Source of the DNA: MPNP01 sp026710155
Lineage (GTDB): Bacteria > Pseudomonadota > Alphaproteobacteria > Rhodobacterales > Rhodobacteraceae
Assembly: GCA_965200885.1 (NCBI GenBank)
Contig: OZ241737.1
Location: forward strand, 3,038,001-3,102,000
Length of the DNA: 64,000 nucleotides
Reading direction: 5' to 3'
The notes under the pieces were generated by a model. It ran no database searches. It was not told the origin of the DNA and saw only the letters and a program-made list of their open reading frames with translations. Positions 1-9,146 of this stretch are shown here, piece by piece. Numbering within the stretch: the first letter of the stretch is position 1; each line of letters begins with the position of its first letter. Both the position numbers and the translations under genes were made by a program.

Positions 1-163
1 GAAATCCTTGTATGTTGAGTTATGCAATATCACAGATATACGGTTTTATTTTGCATAGTCAAGTATGTAATCCCCTTTTATTATTGATAGATTACCTGGT
101 TTTTAGATTTTACCGATTATCAACGAAGTCTTACCCTATGGGGATGTTGTTTTTTGTCTTTTT

Positions 164-358
164 CTAAAATTTCCAAATATTGATTGATCCTGTTATTTGA
201 TTACTTCTCATCGGAAAATCTTTAAGTGCTAGGTTGTTTTGCCTAAAATAAATATTCCTTTCATTGACTTGCTCCGCTATTTCCAGAGTTGTCATCCAGT
301 TGTTACAATTTTCAGTCAATATGGCAGCAATTTCTTCATTAAGTGTAGTTTGGTTCAC
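164..358 (-). CDS. small helix-turn-helix-like hypothetical protein
   Basis: A 64-residue ORF. Its first 40 residues (an IAAIL stretch, then WMTTLEIAEQVNERN and a SNQI segment) resemble small bacterial proteins with a HARE/winged-helix-like fold that begin the same way. The last 12 residues do not fit the pattern, so the 3' end may be frameshifted or truncated. It lies alone next to an IS remnant. The assignment is by resemblance only. Confidence 0.35.
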   Translation of the reverse strand: MNQTTLNEEIAAILTENCNNWMTTLEIAEQVNERNIYFRQNNLALKDFPMRSNQITGSINIWKF

Positions 359-506
359 TTTTCCCCTTATTTTAGATTTCCGAATTTAATTCCCAATTCA
401 GCCATATATCAGCGGCTTATATATTAACGGTTTAATATGAAGTTTTTGTTTAACTTCGTCCTTTCCAGAGGGTTTTGGTTTATATAGATGAAGTTGACAA
501 GCAAAT

Positions 507-677
507 GCAATTTAATCAGGATCCATAAAGCCATCAAGGTGACCCCTGCAATGGAAGCCGGTTTGACCGATACCTTGCACGATATGGAATGGCTGGTTGA
601 CATGATTGATGCAAATGCTCCAAAACCGAATAGACCGAAAACCTACAAAAAATGATCTTCAAACTGTGCCACTACCC
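507..677 (+). pseudogene. 3' remnant of IS1-like transposase with its terminal repeat
   Basis: About 150 bp are nearly identical to the 3' end of the transposase gene at 55115-55987, encoding the last ~49 residues (from FNQDPHK-like sequence to KTYKK and a stop at 653-655). The element end follows at 664-677 (ctgtgccactaccc), a diverged form of the terminal repeat at 55971-56009. Everything upstream of ~507 is lost. This is a dead fragment that shows the element was once active here. Confidence 0.85.
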
Positions 678-800
678 AGCAATATGGAAAATATACCCAA
701 TCATTGATAAAACATTGATAGAACGAAATGTCAAGTTGTAATCTTGGAATTGTTACTTACAAGGCTTTTCTATATGATTAACGATTTTGGAGGAAAAATC

Positions 801-1049
801 ATGTCTAATTTAACTGAAGAAATTAAAGTTTACGAAGAAAAAAGGCATGAACTTGAGAGAGACCATTTTGGCAAATGGGTAATAATTCATGACAAGGAAA
901 TCGTTGACTTTTATGAATCATTCCAAGATGCCGCTACAGAAGCTGTGGATCAATTTGGGGCTGGACCTTATCTGATAAGGGAAATAGGGGCTGGACCGGT
1001 AACACTTCCTGCATCTGTTCTTTATAACCCCGTGGCAAGCCATGCTTGA
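801..1049 (+). CDS. hypothetical protein paired with a retropepsin-like protease
   Basis: An 82-residue protein starting at the ATG at 801, chosen because a GGAGG ribosome site lies 7 bases upstream (789-793). The N-terminal half is charged and helical (EEIKVYEEKRHELER). The middle (GKWVIIHDKEIVDFYESFQDAATEA) resembles the small DUF-type partner found upstream of bacterial clan AA aspartic proteases. It overlaps the next gene by 8 bases, so the two are probably translated together. The function is unknown. Confidence 0.7.
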   Translation: MSNLTEEIKVYEEKRHELERDHFGKWVIIHDKEIVDFYESFQDAATEAVDQFGAGPYLIREIGAGPVTLPASVLYNPVASHA

Positions 1050-1491
1050 AATTGGATTTAATACCCCTGTCCATTTAATTCGTTTTGGCCCTACCGTTGA
1101 TGTTTATGTAGGATTTGACCCCGAATACAAATATAACCAGAAAAATCCAAGAGAACCTAATCTGCCTACTATCAATAATAAAGCATTAATAGATACTGGT
1201 GCTAGCGGCAGTTGTATTGATTCTACGGTTGCAATTACCTTAAATCTGCCAATTATAAATGAACAATCTGTAGCGGGTGTTCATGGGGCGGGTAAAGTTA
1301 ATGTTCATTTAGCACAAATTTATATTCCAGCACTGAGTTTTATCCTATATGGAGCTTTTTTTGGAGTACATCTTATTGCAGAGGGGGGGGGGCAACAACA
1401 TCATGCTCTTTTGGGACGTGATTTTTTACAGTATATGACTATGGTTTATAAAGGCAATACAGGTTCTGTTACTCTTTCTAGGAATTCTTAA
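1042..1491 (+). CDS. retropepsin-like aspartic protease (clan AA)
   Basis: A 149-residue protein with the catalytic signature LIDTGASGSCID near residue 52, the single-Asp motif of retropepsin-like proteases that act as dimers. A later LLGRDFL motif (about residues 122-128) matches the conserved G-R/N-D segment of the fold. It overlaps the upstream gene (ATG within its last codons), indicating a two-gene operon. A run of ten G residues (1383-1392) encodes Gly-Gly-Gly at residues ~115-117. In this copy the run keeps the frame open, but a length change would abolish the C-terminal third. The substrate is unknown. Confidence 0.8.
   Translation: MLEIGFNTPVHLIRFGPTVDVYVGFDPEYKYNQKNPREPNLPTINNKALIDTGASGSCIDSTVAITLNLPIINEQSVAGVHGAGKVNVHLAQIYIPALSFILYGAFFGVHLIAEGGGQQHHALLGRDFLQYMTMVYKGNTGSVTLSRNS
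1383..1392 (+). repeat. G10 homopolymer tract inside protease gene
   Basis: Ten consecutive G residues within the aspartic protease gene, in frame here. Similar long tracts lie at 49207, 51983 and 53715. It is a candidate slippage site or a sequencing-error hotspot. Confidence 0.6.
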
Positions 1492-1736
1492 AATTGCCGA
1501 GTGAATGTTCACTTAAGTAGATAATCCCCTAATTTTTACCACTCTTTATTCTTCTATGGATTTAATATCCCCTTTTCCTAAGGTGGTTGGAGATGCCTAA
1601 AAACAACTTTTTGTACTACCATTTAATTTAGCGAATTACAGTTACAATCATAAACTAGTGGTACCATAGAATATTATTGTGAAAGGAAGGAAGGGGGAAC
1701 TGAAGTTTTTCAAATACATAAAGAGGAATATGAAGA

Positions 1737-2894
1737 TTGGAACCCGAAGAATTAAAGCAAATTATCAATAACGGTGAAGATTCGTATCATGCGTTCAAAA
1801 CTAATATTACAAAGGGTATAACTCTCGCAAGAGAAATAATCGCCTTTGGTAATAAGCAGGGTGGAAAAATATTTATTGGGGTAAATGATAAAGGTGAAAT
1901 TGAAGGACTTAACCAAGATGATATAAATCGCTTGAATCAATTAGTACCTAATACAGTTACTAACCATATTCACCCACCCATTAGGATTGCTACCCAAAAC
2001 ATACAATTTCAAAATGGTATGGTAATGGTTGTTTCGGTACCAGAGGGATTAAGCAAACCTTATATGGACCATAATTCATCAATCTTCATTAAAAATGGTG
2101 CAAGAACACAAGAACTACAAACTCGTGAAGAAATACAGCTGATTTTTCAAACTGACGGATTGGTTCATGCTGATGGCATACCGGTAAAAGGTTCGACGAT
2201 AGCTGATATAAGTACGGATTTTTTTGAATCTTTTTTTATCAGAGAATTTGGCGAGAAATTAAGTGATCAGAATATTTCATTCCCGCAAATTCTGGAAAAT
2301 ATGAAACTGGCGAAAAAAGGGGAGATGAATTATTCTGGAATACTGTTGTTTGGTTCCTATCCTCAGAGGTGGTTGCCTGTCTTCAACGTAAAAGCAGTAT
2401 CGTTTCCTGGGATAGCTTTGGAAGATGAAAATTACTTGGATAGTAAGGATTTAGAAGGCAGGTTATCCGATATATTTCAGAAGGTAATCAGTTTTTTATT
2501 GACCAACATTCGTAATATACAAAACGGGCAAAGTTTCAACTCTATTGGCGAACCGGAAATTCCAAGAATTGTTTTTGAGGAATTGGTAGCCAATGCTTTG
2601 ATCCATCGAGATTACTTCGTTTCTGCTCCAGTAAAAGTTTTCGTTTTTGCAAATCGAATTGAAATCACAAGCCCAGGGCATTTGCCGAATAATTTAACAA
2701 CAGACAATATTAAAATGGGTATCTCTAATGTTCGAAACCCAATACTGCATTCATTCGCTACGAAGTTATTGCCCTATCGTGGATTGGGTAGTGGAACAAA
2801 ACGAGCCTTAAGAGCCTATCCCGAAATTGAATTCGTTGATGACAGGGAAGGTAATGTTTTTAGAGTCACAATTCATAGGAATACGAACCTATAA
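1737..2894 (+). CDS. AlbA_2/Schlafen-type putative DNA-binding protein with RecG-like ATPase-fold C-terminus
   Basis: A 385-residue protein. Residues ~1-130 form an AlbA_2 (Schlafen AlbA_2) domain: EELKQII, a HAFK segment, then EIIAFGNKQGGKIFIGVNDKGEIEG. The C-terminal part (about 265-360: FEELVANALIHRDY ... ITSPGHLPNN) is the HATPase_c_4-like module that follows AlbA_2 in proteins annotated as ATP-dependent DNA helicase-related. The start is TTG at 1737: an in-frame stop lies at 1731 and a GAGGAA site lies just upstream. Such proteins are often regulators or defence-linked; the exact role is not known. Confidence 0.8.
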   Translation: MEPEELKQIINNGEDSYHAFKTNITKGITLAREIIAFGNKQGGKIFIGVNDKGEIEGLNQDDINRLNQLVPNTVTNHIHPPIRIATQNIQFQNGMVMVVSVPEGLSKPYMDHNSSIFIKNGARTQELQTREEIQLIFQTDGLVHADGIPVKGSTIADISTDFFESFFIREFGEKLSDQNISFPQILENMKLAKKGEMNYSGILLFGSYPQRWLPVFNVKAVSFPGIALEDENYLDSKDLEGRLSDIFQKVISFLLTNIRNIQNGQSFNSIGEPEIPRIVFEELVANALIHRDYFVSAPVKVFVFANRIEITSPGHLPNNLTTDNIKMGISNVRNPILHSFATKLLPYRGLGSGTKRALRAYPEIEFVDDREGNVFRVTIHRNTNL

Positions 2895-2930
2895 TTTTTT
2901 CCAAGATTTGGCAAAATTGGTTTTAGTACC

Positions 2931-2951
2931 CACTAATCAAGCTGATTAGTG
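2931..2951. terminator. hairpin between convergent genes
   Basis: A perfect 9-bp stem (CACTAATCA / TGATTAGTG) with a 3-base loop, lying between the convergent AlbA_2 and desaturase genes and overlapping the desaturase stop codon. On the plus strand it follows an A/T-rich stretch. A bidirectional terminator is likely, although no long T run follows it. Confidence 0.45.
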
Positions 2952-3886
2952 TATCTTTTCTGATCATCGTCTGTGTGGATGATGTTTTCCCAAAGGGGAT
3001 GGGGTACAGGGTCCTTTTTGGTAAAGAAATACTGCCTGAATATCTCCAGGTAATTCTTGTACTGATAACCCTCATTTCTTTGTAGGTATCTTTCCCGGTT
3101 GGAATCAAAGTGCTTTGGCAATTTGTACCAGGGAACTTCAGGCTGCATGTGATGAACCAAATGAAAATTGTTGTTGAGAAAGAGGAAGGCCATTGGTCCC
3201 CTGTCGTTAATGATGACAGTTCTACCTCTAGGTTGCTCATGTGCCCGGTGTTCCAGATAGGCTCGTATTTTGAGCATGCCAAAACCAAGATAGGCAGAAA
3301 CAACATACAACCACAATGGAATGGTACCTAACAACCAGATCCATGCCAAAACGGGTATTATACCGACCAGATGCAAAATCCAGGCTCGGGTTATTGACCA
3401 ATCTCCCGACCTTGCATTTCTGTAATCCTCTAGCCCAAAGACCAACAAGGATATGGCCGGTCCAATCAATATTCTTCCTGACAAGGTATTATTGAATAAC
3501 AATATTTCCTGAATTGGCCGTGAAAGTTTATTCCACACCTTGGGGTCCAGGTAATTGGATTCTGGATCCTCATAGGGATCAGTCAAATTTGGATCATAAT
3601 GATGTTTGAGATGAGCATCCTTGAACCTTTCATAGGGCACGAACAATCCAACTGCTGGAAATACCAGTGCCTCACTCCACCAACGATTGGGCAGTGGATG
3701 ACCGTGGATGACCTCATGTTGAAGCGAGGAATGCAAGGTTATGGACAAGGTTAGGAATATAAAACCAAAAATAGCTGAAAATTCGTAAAGGATTGTCGTA
3801 CTAATTCCCCACATTGCGTAGCAAAATACCATGACCCATAAGGTTGGCCACTCAATTTGACTTGAACTTGAAGGGATCATATTCAC
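2933..3886 (-). CDS. fatty acid desaturase
   Basis: A 317-residue membrane protein of the fatty acid desaturase family, di-iron enzymes that insert double bonds into acyl chains or hydroxylate related lipids. The three histidine clusters are present: HEVIHGH (57-63), HLKHH (92-96) and HLVHH (242-246), plus EHRAHE at ~212. Hydrophobic segments lie near residues 14-50, 75-85, 140-152 and 170-205. It follows the Tm-1-like gene on the same strand after 67 bases, so it could be the last gene of the tct operon or independent. The substrate cannot be told from sequence. Confidence 0.85.
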   Translation of the reverse strand: MNMIPSSSSQIEWPTLWVMVFCYAMWGISTTILYEFSAIFGFIFLTLSITLHSSLQHEVIHGHPLPNRWWSEALVFPAVGLFVPYERFKDAHLKHHYDPNLTDPYEDPESNYLDPKVWNKLSRPIQEILLFNNTLSGRILIGPAISLLVFGLEDYRNARSGDWSITRAWILHLVGIIPVLAWIWLLGTIPLWLYVVSAYLGFGMLKIRAYLEHRAHEQPRGRTVIINDRGPMAFLFLNNNFHLVHHMQPEVPWYKLPKHFDSNRERYLQRNEGYQYKNYLEIFRQYFFTKKDPVPHPLWENIIHTDDDQKRYTNQLD

Positions 3887-3953
3887 AAGACGTTGTTTTG
3901 TAACTCCTTAAGAATTCTTTTAACACAATATTTCGGGTGTTGCTTGAAAATAT

Positions 3954-5192
3954 TTATGAAGTGATAATTCCTTCATCAAGCCATTGATCAAATATTTTCA
4001 AAGCCTTATCAGCGAACTCCTGATCATTTATGTGACAATCCAGCTCGGTCAGTTTCACGGGCGGTTTACAGGAGTTCCTGAATTCCTTGACCAGAGCCAT
4101 TTGTGCTTCAGGATCATAAAATGGCTGTCCTTCCTTGTCCCATCCCTGAATCCCCACCTTGGGAACAATCAGATTGACCGGAGCCCTGGATTGAGAAATG
4201 CGGTCACAAATTTCCCTGCCAATTAGACATCTTTCCTCTTGCGTCAAGCCTGCTGAGCATATGAGCCTGTTATGGGCATGAAACTCACGACCCTTGAATA
4301 CTGCAGGAGGATCTTGCCAGGTAGGGAAATCAATCAGATCGATGCAACCTGGTGCTACAATTTGAGGTGTATTTGATAGTCCTGCACCAAGCATCCTGCT
4401 TTCACCCGCACTAAGTACAGACCCATAAACAAGGTTGGTTATTTCTTGTGGAGCAAAATCCATAACACAGGAAAAAACACCCTTTCTGGCCAAGTTATCA
4501 AAAGCCATGCCTCCCATGCCTGTTGCATGAAAAACCGCCAGTTCAAAGCCTCTTTTTTCAATCTCCGGCAACAATTTGATCATGTAAGTCAATACGGTAG
4601 ATCCAAAACTGGTCATTCCGACAACAGGTTTTGATCTGTTCCATGGTTTTGCCGACCGGGCTGCACCTAAAACCGCTCCAGCAGCAAGGCTGAGTGATGA
4701 CTTGCAAATCGAGTTCAATCCATACAATCCACCTGCCCACAGAGTCATTTGTATATCTCCAGCAAGGCGGGATGGGGCAATCATGGGTGAGAATGAAACG
4801 GTCGAGACCACTTGCTTGGGAATGCCAATGGGTAGTGCCTGACAAACTTCCAGGGCCAAATCAGTACCCATTGTTCCACCCAAAATTATCACTCCATGCA
4901 TCTGGTTTTTGGTATAAAGATCCAAAGCCAGTTTGGTGGCGCCTTTGGCCATTGCTTGCATGGCCTGATTTTCGTCATCGAGGGAAATGATTTCCGGAAT
5001 TGTACTCCCTCCTTGGGCAGCTACTTCCTCTTTGGAAATGTCAACCACGGAAACAGGCTCTCCCAAAACCCCAACATCCATGCGGATTACCTTACCACCT
5101 TCGGCCTGAATACAATCCGCCATAAAGGACAATTCGCTATCCTTGGTATCGTAGGTTCCAATTATCAGGATGGTTTTTTGTTCATTGGGCAT
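3954..5192 (-). CDS. Tm-1-like ATP-binding domain protein (UPF0261)
   Basis: A 412-residue protein matching the UPF0261/Tm-1-like family over its whole length. It starts with ILIIGTYDTKDSEL and contains GGTMGTDLALEVCQ (~105-118) and VFHATGMGGMAFD (~222-234), the family's Gly-rich nucleotide-binding stretches. In plants the Tm-1 domain blocks tobamovirus replication; bacterial members lie in catabolic or transport operons and their reaction is not established. Here it sits 148 bases downstream of tctA on the same strand, which suggests a role in metabolising the imported substrate (inference). Confidence 0.85.
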   Translation of the reverse strand: MPNEQKTILIIGTYDTKDSELSFMADCIQAEGGKVIRMDVGVLGEPVSVVDISKEEVAAQGGSTIPEIISLDDENQAMQAMAKGATKLALDLYTKNQMHGVIILGGTMGTDLALEVCQALPIGIPKQVVSTVSFSPMIAPSRLAGDIQMTLWAGGLYGLNSICKSSLSLAAGAVLGAARSAKPWNRSKPVVGMTSFGSTVLTYMIKLLPEIEKRGFELAVFHATGMGGMAFDNLARKGVFSCVMDFAPQEITNLVYGSVLSAGESRMLGAGLSNTPQIVAPGCIDLIDFPTWQDPPAVFKGREFHAHNRLICSAGLTQEERCLIGREICDRISQSRAPVNLIVPKVGIQGWDKEGQPFYDPEAQMALVKEFRNSCKPPVKLTELDCHINDQEFADKALKIFDQWLDEGIITS

Positions 5193-5340
5193 TTTTATGT
5201 GGATAACTTTCTTGTTGTTAACTGTTAATTTTCAAATCGAATATGTGTTATTCAAAGATTTCATTCACTATTCATGATTCCGAATTCTGAACATTACACT
5301 CAATCGAAACCATATGGGTCATATTACATCTGCTTCGCTG

Positions 5341-6957
5341 TTAATCCTCTTTTTTTCGGGCAGGGGACATCAATTGCAGGTTTCGGAGTATTTTACCCCG
5401 ATCATCCAGCATGTGTTTTCTGCGGTTGAATAGAAGCCTGCCAAATTTGGATGAGGATTTTCGGTAAGTCCATTTTCTTTCCTTCCGTGGCTTCCATTCC
5501 CTCATTACCCGCAGAAAATGAACCAGAAGCACAATGATGATTACGGCAAAAATCATTGCTGCAATGGGCCTGTCTATAAAGTCCAAAGGTTCCTTGACCC
5601 TACTCATGGAACTACGAAACTTCACCTCCATGATACCACCCAGAACCATGCCAAGAATGATTGGAATAATCGGAAGTTTGAGTCTCCGCAGAATGTAACC
5701 CAATAGGCCAAAAACAGCTGCCATGGCACAATCGGAAGGGTTGTTCCGTAATGAATAGACACCCACAAACCCCAAGGTCAAAATACACACCCCCAGATAC
5801 CTGTTTGGTATCCTGACAAGTTGAACGAGGAAATTGGTTGCAAACATCAGGAATATGACCACCACCACATTCAGTATCAGGAGAGCCAGATAGAGAGCTG
5901 TTACAAAATCCAATTGGTAGAGAAACAATCCCGGTCCCGGAATTACATTGTGAACATAAAATACGGATAACATCATTGCCGTAAGAGCCTCACCTGGAAT
6001 CCCCAAGGCCAATAGGGGAATCATGGCAGCACCAGGTACCGCATTGTTGGCAGTTTCAGATGCAATGAGGCCTTCAGAAGATCCATGGCCAAATGCCTTT
6101 GGCCTTTTGGAAATCCTTTCGGCCGTAGTATAGGACATGAATTGGGCTGTAAACTCACCAACACCGGGAATTATTCCCATCACCACTCCAAAGCACCCTG
6201 AAATTCCAGCCACAACGGGATGTCTGGATAACTCCCTGAACCCCTGAAACAAGTTTCCTCGTACCTTGTTCACCCGTATCTTGACATCATCCCCACTCAT
6301 CAGGAAGTAGGCCTGGCTTATGGCAAACAGTCCCAGAACCACAACGATGAGATCAATGCCATTGGCCAGCCAGCTTTGGTCGAAAGTGTACCTGCTTGAA
6401 TATTTGACCGGTTCAAGACCAACTGTATTGAGGAAAAGCCCGAAACAGGCCAACATGCCTGCTGCGAGAATATTTCCCCGATGGGCAATGATGACCAATA
6501 CAAGTCCCAGAAGTGCAGCCAGAAAAATTTCCCTTGAACCAAAGAGGGGAGCTACCTTGGCCAGAATTGGGGCCATCAGGATCAGGCATATGACCGAAAA
6601 GATGCCACCAAAAAAGGATGCGGCATAGGCCAGACTCAAGGCCCTGCGAGCTTCCCCGCGGGTAGTCATCGGGAAACCTTCGTAGGTTGTCAAGGCATTG
6701 ACTGGCGTTCCAGGGGTATTGATCAAGATTGCCGGAATTGCCCCTCCATACATGCTGGAACCATAAATGCCGAGGAGAAGGGTAAGTCCAACTATGGGCT
6801 CCATGGAAAAGGTTGCCGGCAGGAGAATTGCAATGGCAACAGCGGGACCAACTCCCGGAATGGCCCCAATGATTACGCCTCCAATTGAGCCACACAAAAT
6901 GGCCAGAACGACATCCCACCTCGCAAGAACATCAAACCCAAGTAATATGTTTTCCAT
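5341..6957 (-). CDS. tctA: tripartite tricarboxylate transporter large permease TctA
   Basis: A 538-residue inner-membrane protein, the large subunit of a TctABC secondary transporter that imports carboxylates with the help of a periplasmic binding protein. The family signature GAIPGVGPAVAIAILLPAT lies at ~31-49 and a second GIIPGVGEFTAQFMS copy at ~262-276, the duplicated half-sites typical of TctA. About 11-12 hydrophobic segments are visible. The tctC-tctB-tctA order and the 12-base spacing to tctB indicate one operon. The charged C-terminal tail (~495-538) is longer than usual. Confidence 0.93.
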   Translation of the reverse strand: MENILLGFDVLARWDVVLAILCGSIGGVIIGAIPGVGPAVAIAILLPATFSMEPIVGLTLLLGIYGSSMYGGAIPAILINTPGTPVNALTTYEGFPMTTRGEARRALSLAYAASFFGGIFSVICLILMAPILAKVAPLFGSREIFLAALLGLVLVIIAHRGNILAAGMLACFGLFLNTVGLEPVKYSSRYTFDQSWLANGIDLIVVVLGLFAISQAYFLMSGDDVKIRVNKVRGNLFQGFRELSRHPVVAGISGCFGVVMGIIPGVGEFTAQFMSYTTAERISKRPKAFGHGSSEGLIASETANNAVPGAAMIPLLALGIPGEALTAMMLSVFYVHNVIPGPGLFLYQLDFVTALYLALLILNVVVVIFLMFATNFLVQLVRIPNRYLGVCILTLGFVGVYSLRNNPSDCAMAAVFGLLGYILRRLKLPIIPIILGMVLGGIMEVKFRSSMSRVKEPLDFIDRPIAAMIFAVIIIVLLVHFLRVMREWKPRKERKWTYRKSSSKFGRLLFNRRKHMLDDRGKILRNLQLMSPARKKED

Positions 6958-6969
6958 GATGAGAAACGA

Positions 6970-7500
6970 TTAAAAATTCAGGATCAAAAAATTTCGGATG
7001 GCGTCGGGAAAGAATTCGTAGAGGGCAGCGCCTGGAATCTTGACCTCAAGAATAACCTTGAAAAATATGACTACGGTGAAGACAAAAAGAGCACCACAAT
7101 AGAAATGGAATGGTTTCCGGTACCCCTGACGATAAATGAGGGGGAGTACAAATACCAGTGTGGAGGGCAGGTATCCTACAATGGGTACGAGTGATACATA
7201 TATCATGAACCACAATACAAATTCGATTCCCCTGATCCAGAGCAGCGCTTCCTTGAAATCCATCTTTTCCAGTTTTCTTCGGGGTAACCGCCAAAAATGA
7301 AGTACTCCGAAAACCACCATCCCAATGATTGATACCATAGGCCAAAATCCCGGCTGCTTGTGCCATGAAGTTTCCTCTACCCTAGTGGTCTGGTAAGGGA
7401 GCAGAAGGAACAGGATCATGGCAAATCCCAGAAAACAAAGGGCAAATACAGATTGTCCCCGGGTTGCTTTGGGAGGTGTTAGTACTTTAAGTTCAGCCAT
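6970..7500 (-). CDS. tctB: tripartite tricarboxylate transporter small permease TctB
   Basis: A 176-residue protein with four hydrophobic segments (about 20-36, 51-66, 90-135 in two parts, 138-152), the size and topology of TctB, the small membrane subunit. TctB is poorly conserved in sequence, so the call rests on topology and on its position between tctC and tctA. The remark FWPMVSIIGMVVFGV is typical of the family. Confidence 0.88.
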   Translation of the reverse strand: MAELKVLTPPKATRGQSVFALCFLGFAMILFLLLPYQTTRVEETSWHKQPGFWPMVSIIGMVVFGVLHFWRLPRRKLEKMDFKEALLWIRGIEFVLWFMIYVSLVPIVGYLPSTLVFVLPLIYRQGYRKPFHFYCGALFVFTVVIFFKVILEVKIPGAALYEFFPDAIRNFLILNF

Positions 7501-7636
7501 TTCATTCTGACTTGAGGAAATCCATTAACTACAACGATCTGGGCATTCGGAATTGCCGAATTTCCAAAAGATGGAATTCATCCAGTAACTACCATGGGAA
7601 TTACTGAAGATCAAAGCCCCATGGTCCGGATGCACA

Positions 7637-7661
7637 CCAGGGTACACTGAAGGTACCCTGG
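7637..7661 (-). terminator. hairpin between tctC and tctB
   Basis: A perfect 9-bp inverted repeat (CCAGGGTAC / GTACCCTGG) with a 7-base loop, located 11 bases past the tctC stop on the minus strand and without a following T run. In binding-protein transporter operons such hairpins often stabilise the upstream message or partly terminate it, giving more binding protein than permease. That role is inferred. Confidence 0.55.
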
Positions 7662-7671
7662 AAAACTTAAA

Positions 7672-8613
7672 TTAATTGGATAGGATTTGACCAATCCTGT
7701 CCAGGGTTTCGATGTCTGCCGCAATTCTGGCCGCTGATTCCTCGGCATTTTGCCAGTAGACAATTGCGCCTGTATTGGCAGAATGTTCCATGGCTTTGTC
7801 ACCCTTGACGGATTCCATGGCAACAGCTTCTATTTTCTGACGTACCTCATCAGGAGTTCCCTTGGTTACAAAGAGGCCATTCCACAGGGAAATGTTCAAT
7901 TCAGGTTCCAATTCACCAATTGTGGGAGTATCTGGTGTTGTTGAAATCCTGTCATCGGTAATCGAGGCCAGAACGGTAATTGAATCCAGACACGGGAAAA
8001 TCAACTGAAGGGTTGTGTTGATGACATCCGCATCTCCTGAAGCAAGGGTGTTGCAGTCAATGGCATCAAAGGCTGCATCGGATGAGAAACTGAAATCATT
8101 CAATACGGCATAAGCCTTGGTAACACTGGTTGGTGCAAGTGCATCACCGAAATGAGCCAGGGTTACATCATTTGACTTGGCATACTCAGCCAACTCTTCC
8201 ATTGATTGATAGGGTGCATCCCCTGAGGTTGCAATAACAAACGGATAGGTCAGAAAGATTCCGACAGGGTCAAATTTGGCCGGAGTCAATTCATCAATAC
8301 CGATTTGATGACCAAGGGTAGGTACGCCAATGACAAAGGAACCGATTACCGAACCGTCACTGGGTGCTTGGGCAACTTCTATTGCCCCCGGAAAGGGTCC
8401 ACCCCCTCCACCTGGCTTATTGACAACACCTGCAGAAACTCCATAGGCTGATTCAAAGTCCTCGGCGATAATACGGGTCAGGACATCCTCCGAATCACCT
8501 GGAGGAAAAGGTACGATGAAAGTAACCGGCTTGTTTGGGTACTCAGCCGTGGCTACTCCCATACTTAGAAAAAAGCCGCCCATGATTGTCAATGCGGCGA
8601 AAAAACACTTCAT
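7672..8613 (-). CDS. tctC: TctC/Bug-family periplasmic binding protein
   Basis: A 313-residue secreted protein. The ATG at 8613 is chosen because it follows AAAGGAG at the right distance and starts a clear signal peptide (MKCFFAALTIMGGFFLSMGVATA, cleavage after ~23); an upstream in-frame start is less likely. The mature N-terminus EYPNKPVTFIVPFPPGD is the hallmark of the Bug/TctC family, which binds carboxylates in the periplasm and presents them to TctAB. It is the first gene of the tct operon. Confidence 0.92.
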   Translation of the reverse strand: MKCFFAALTIMGGFFLSMGVATAEYPNKPVTFIVPFPPGDSEDVLTRIIAEDFESAYGVSAGVVNKPGGGGGPFPGAIEVAQAPSDGSVIGSFVIGVPTLGHQIGIDELTPAKFDPVGIFLTYPFVIATSGDAPYQSMEELAEYAKSNDVTLAHFGDALAPTSVTKAYAVLNDFSFSSDAAFDAIDCNTLASGDADVINTTLQLIFPCLDSITVLASITDDRISTTPDTPTIGELEPELNISLWNGLFVTKGTPDEVRQKIEAVAMESVKGDKAMEHSANTGAIVYWQNAEESAARIAADIETLDRIGQILSN

Positions 8614-9146
8614 GTTATTTACTCCTTTTGTTTCATCCAATTTTTGAAACTAAACAGATTTTGATTTTTTTCAATTAACCTATAAATGTTGCAACTGCAA
8701 CTAAGTGATTCCACTTTCCACTATCCGCTATAACCCTTTACACCGATGAAACTTTAGGGACATAAGATCTATCCTTACAAAGGTACACGAAGTCAAAATC
8801 ATTTTGTCTTGTTCTCATACATATAATCCTTTGCCTATTTGGTTTCATGCCTTAGCTGATAGCCGGGACCACCTCACCATTTTAGAGTCTGCCACGCATC
8901 TTTTATCCCTGAACTAACAAGAATACCATAGGATTTTCCAGTTGTTCCATCAAGAAGTTGAAGACATGAGAATCCTTGGACGATTCGGTATCTATGTTGG
9001 GTTAGGAGTCTATTTCTTAACCAAGTATCGACAGAAAAGAATACTCTAAACGAATTTTTTGATCAAACTATGCTCGGCATACTAAAATGAGTTAGTAATT
9101 TGACTTACGACTTGGAGTAATCCTGTATCAACCACGAAAAAAATGA
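8614..9146. other. intergenic region upstream of tctC
   Basis: No convincing gene in 533 bases. It is AT-rich with short stop-filled frames. It contains the ribosome site and presumably the promoter of tctC (minus), and the region past the AAA-DUF4435 gene end. A tandem GTTGCAACTGCAAC motif near 8690 is the only regularity seen. Confidence 0.5.

Noticed and set aside
4831..4848. GGGTAGTGCCTGAC resembling the IS1-like terminal repeat
   Set aside because: Inside the intact Tm-1-like gene and matching only about ten bases; chance.
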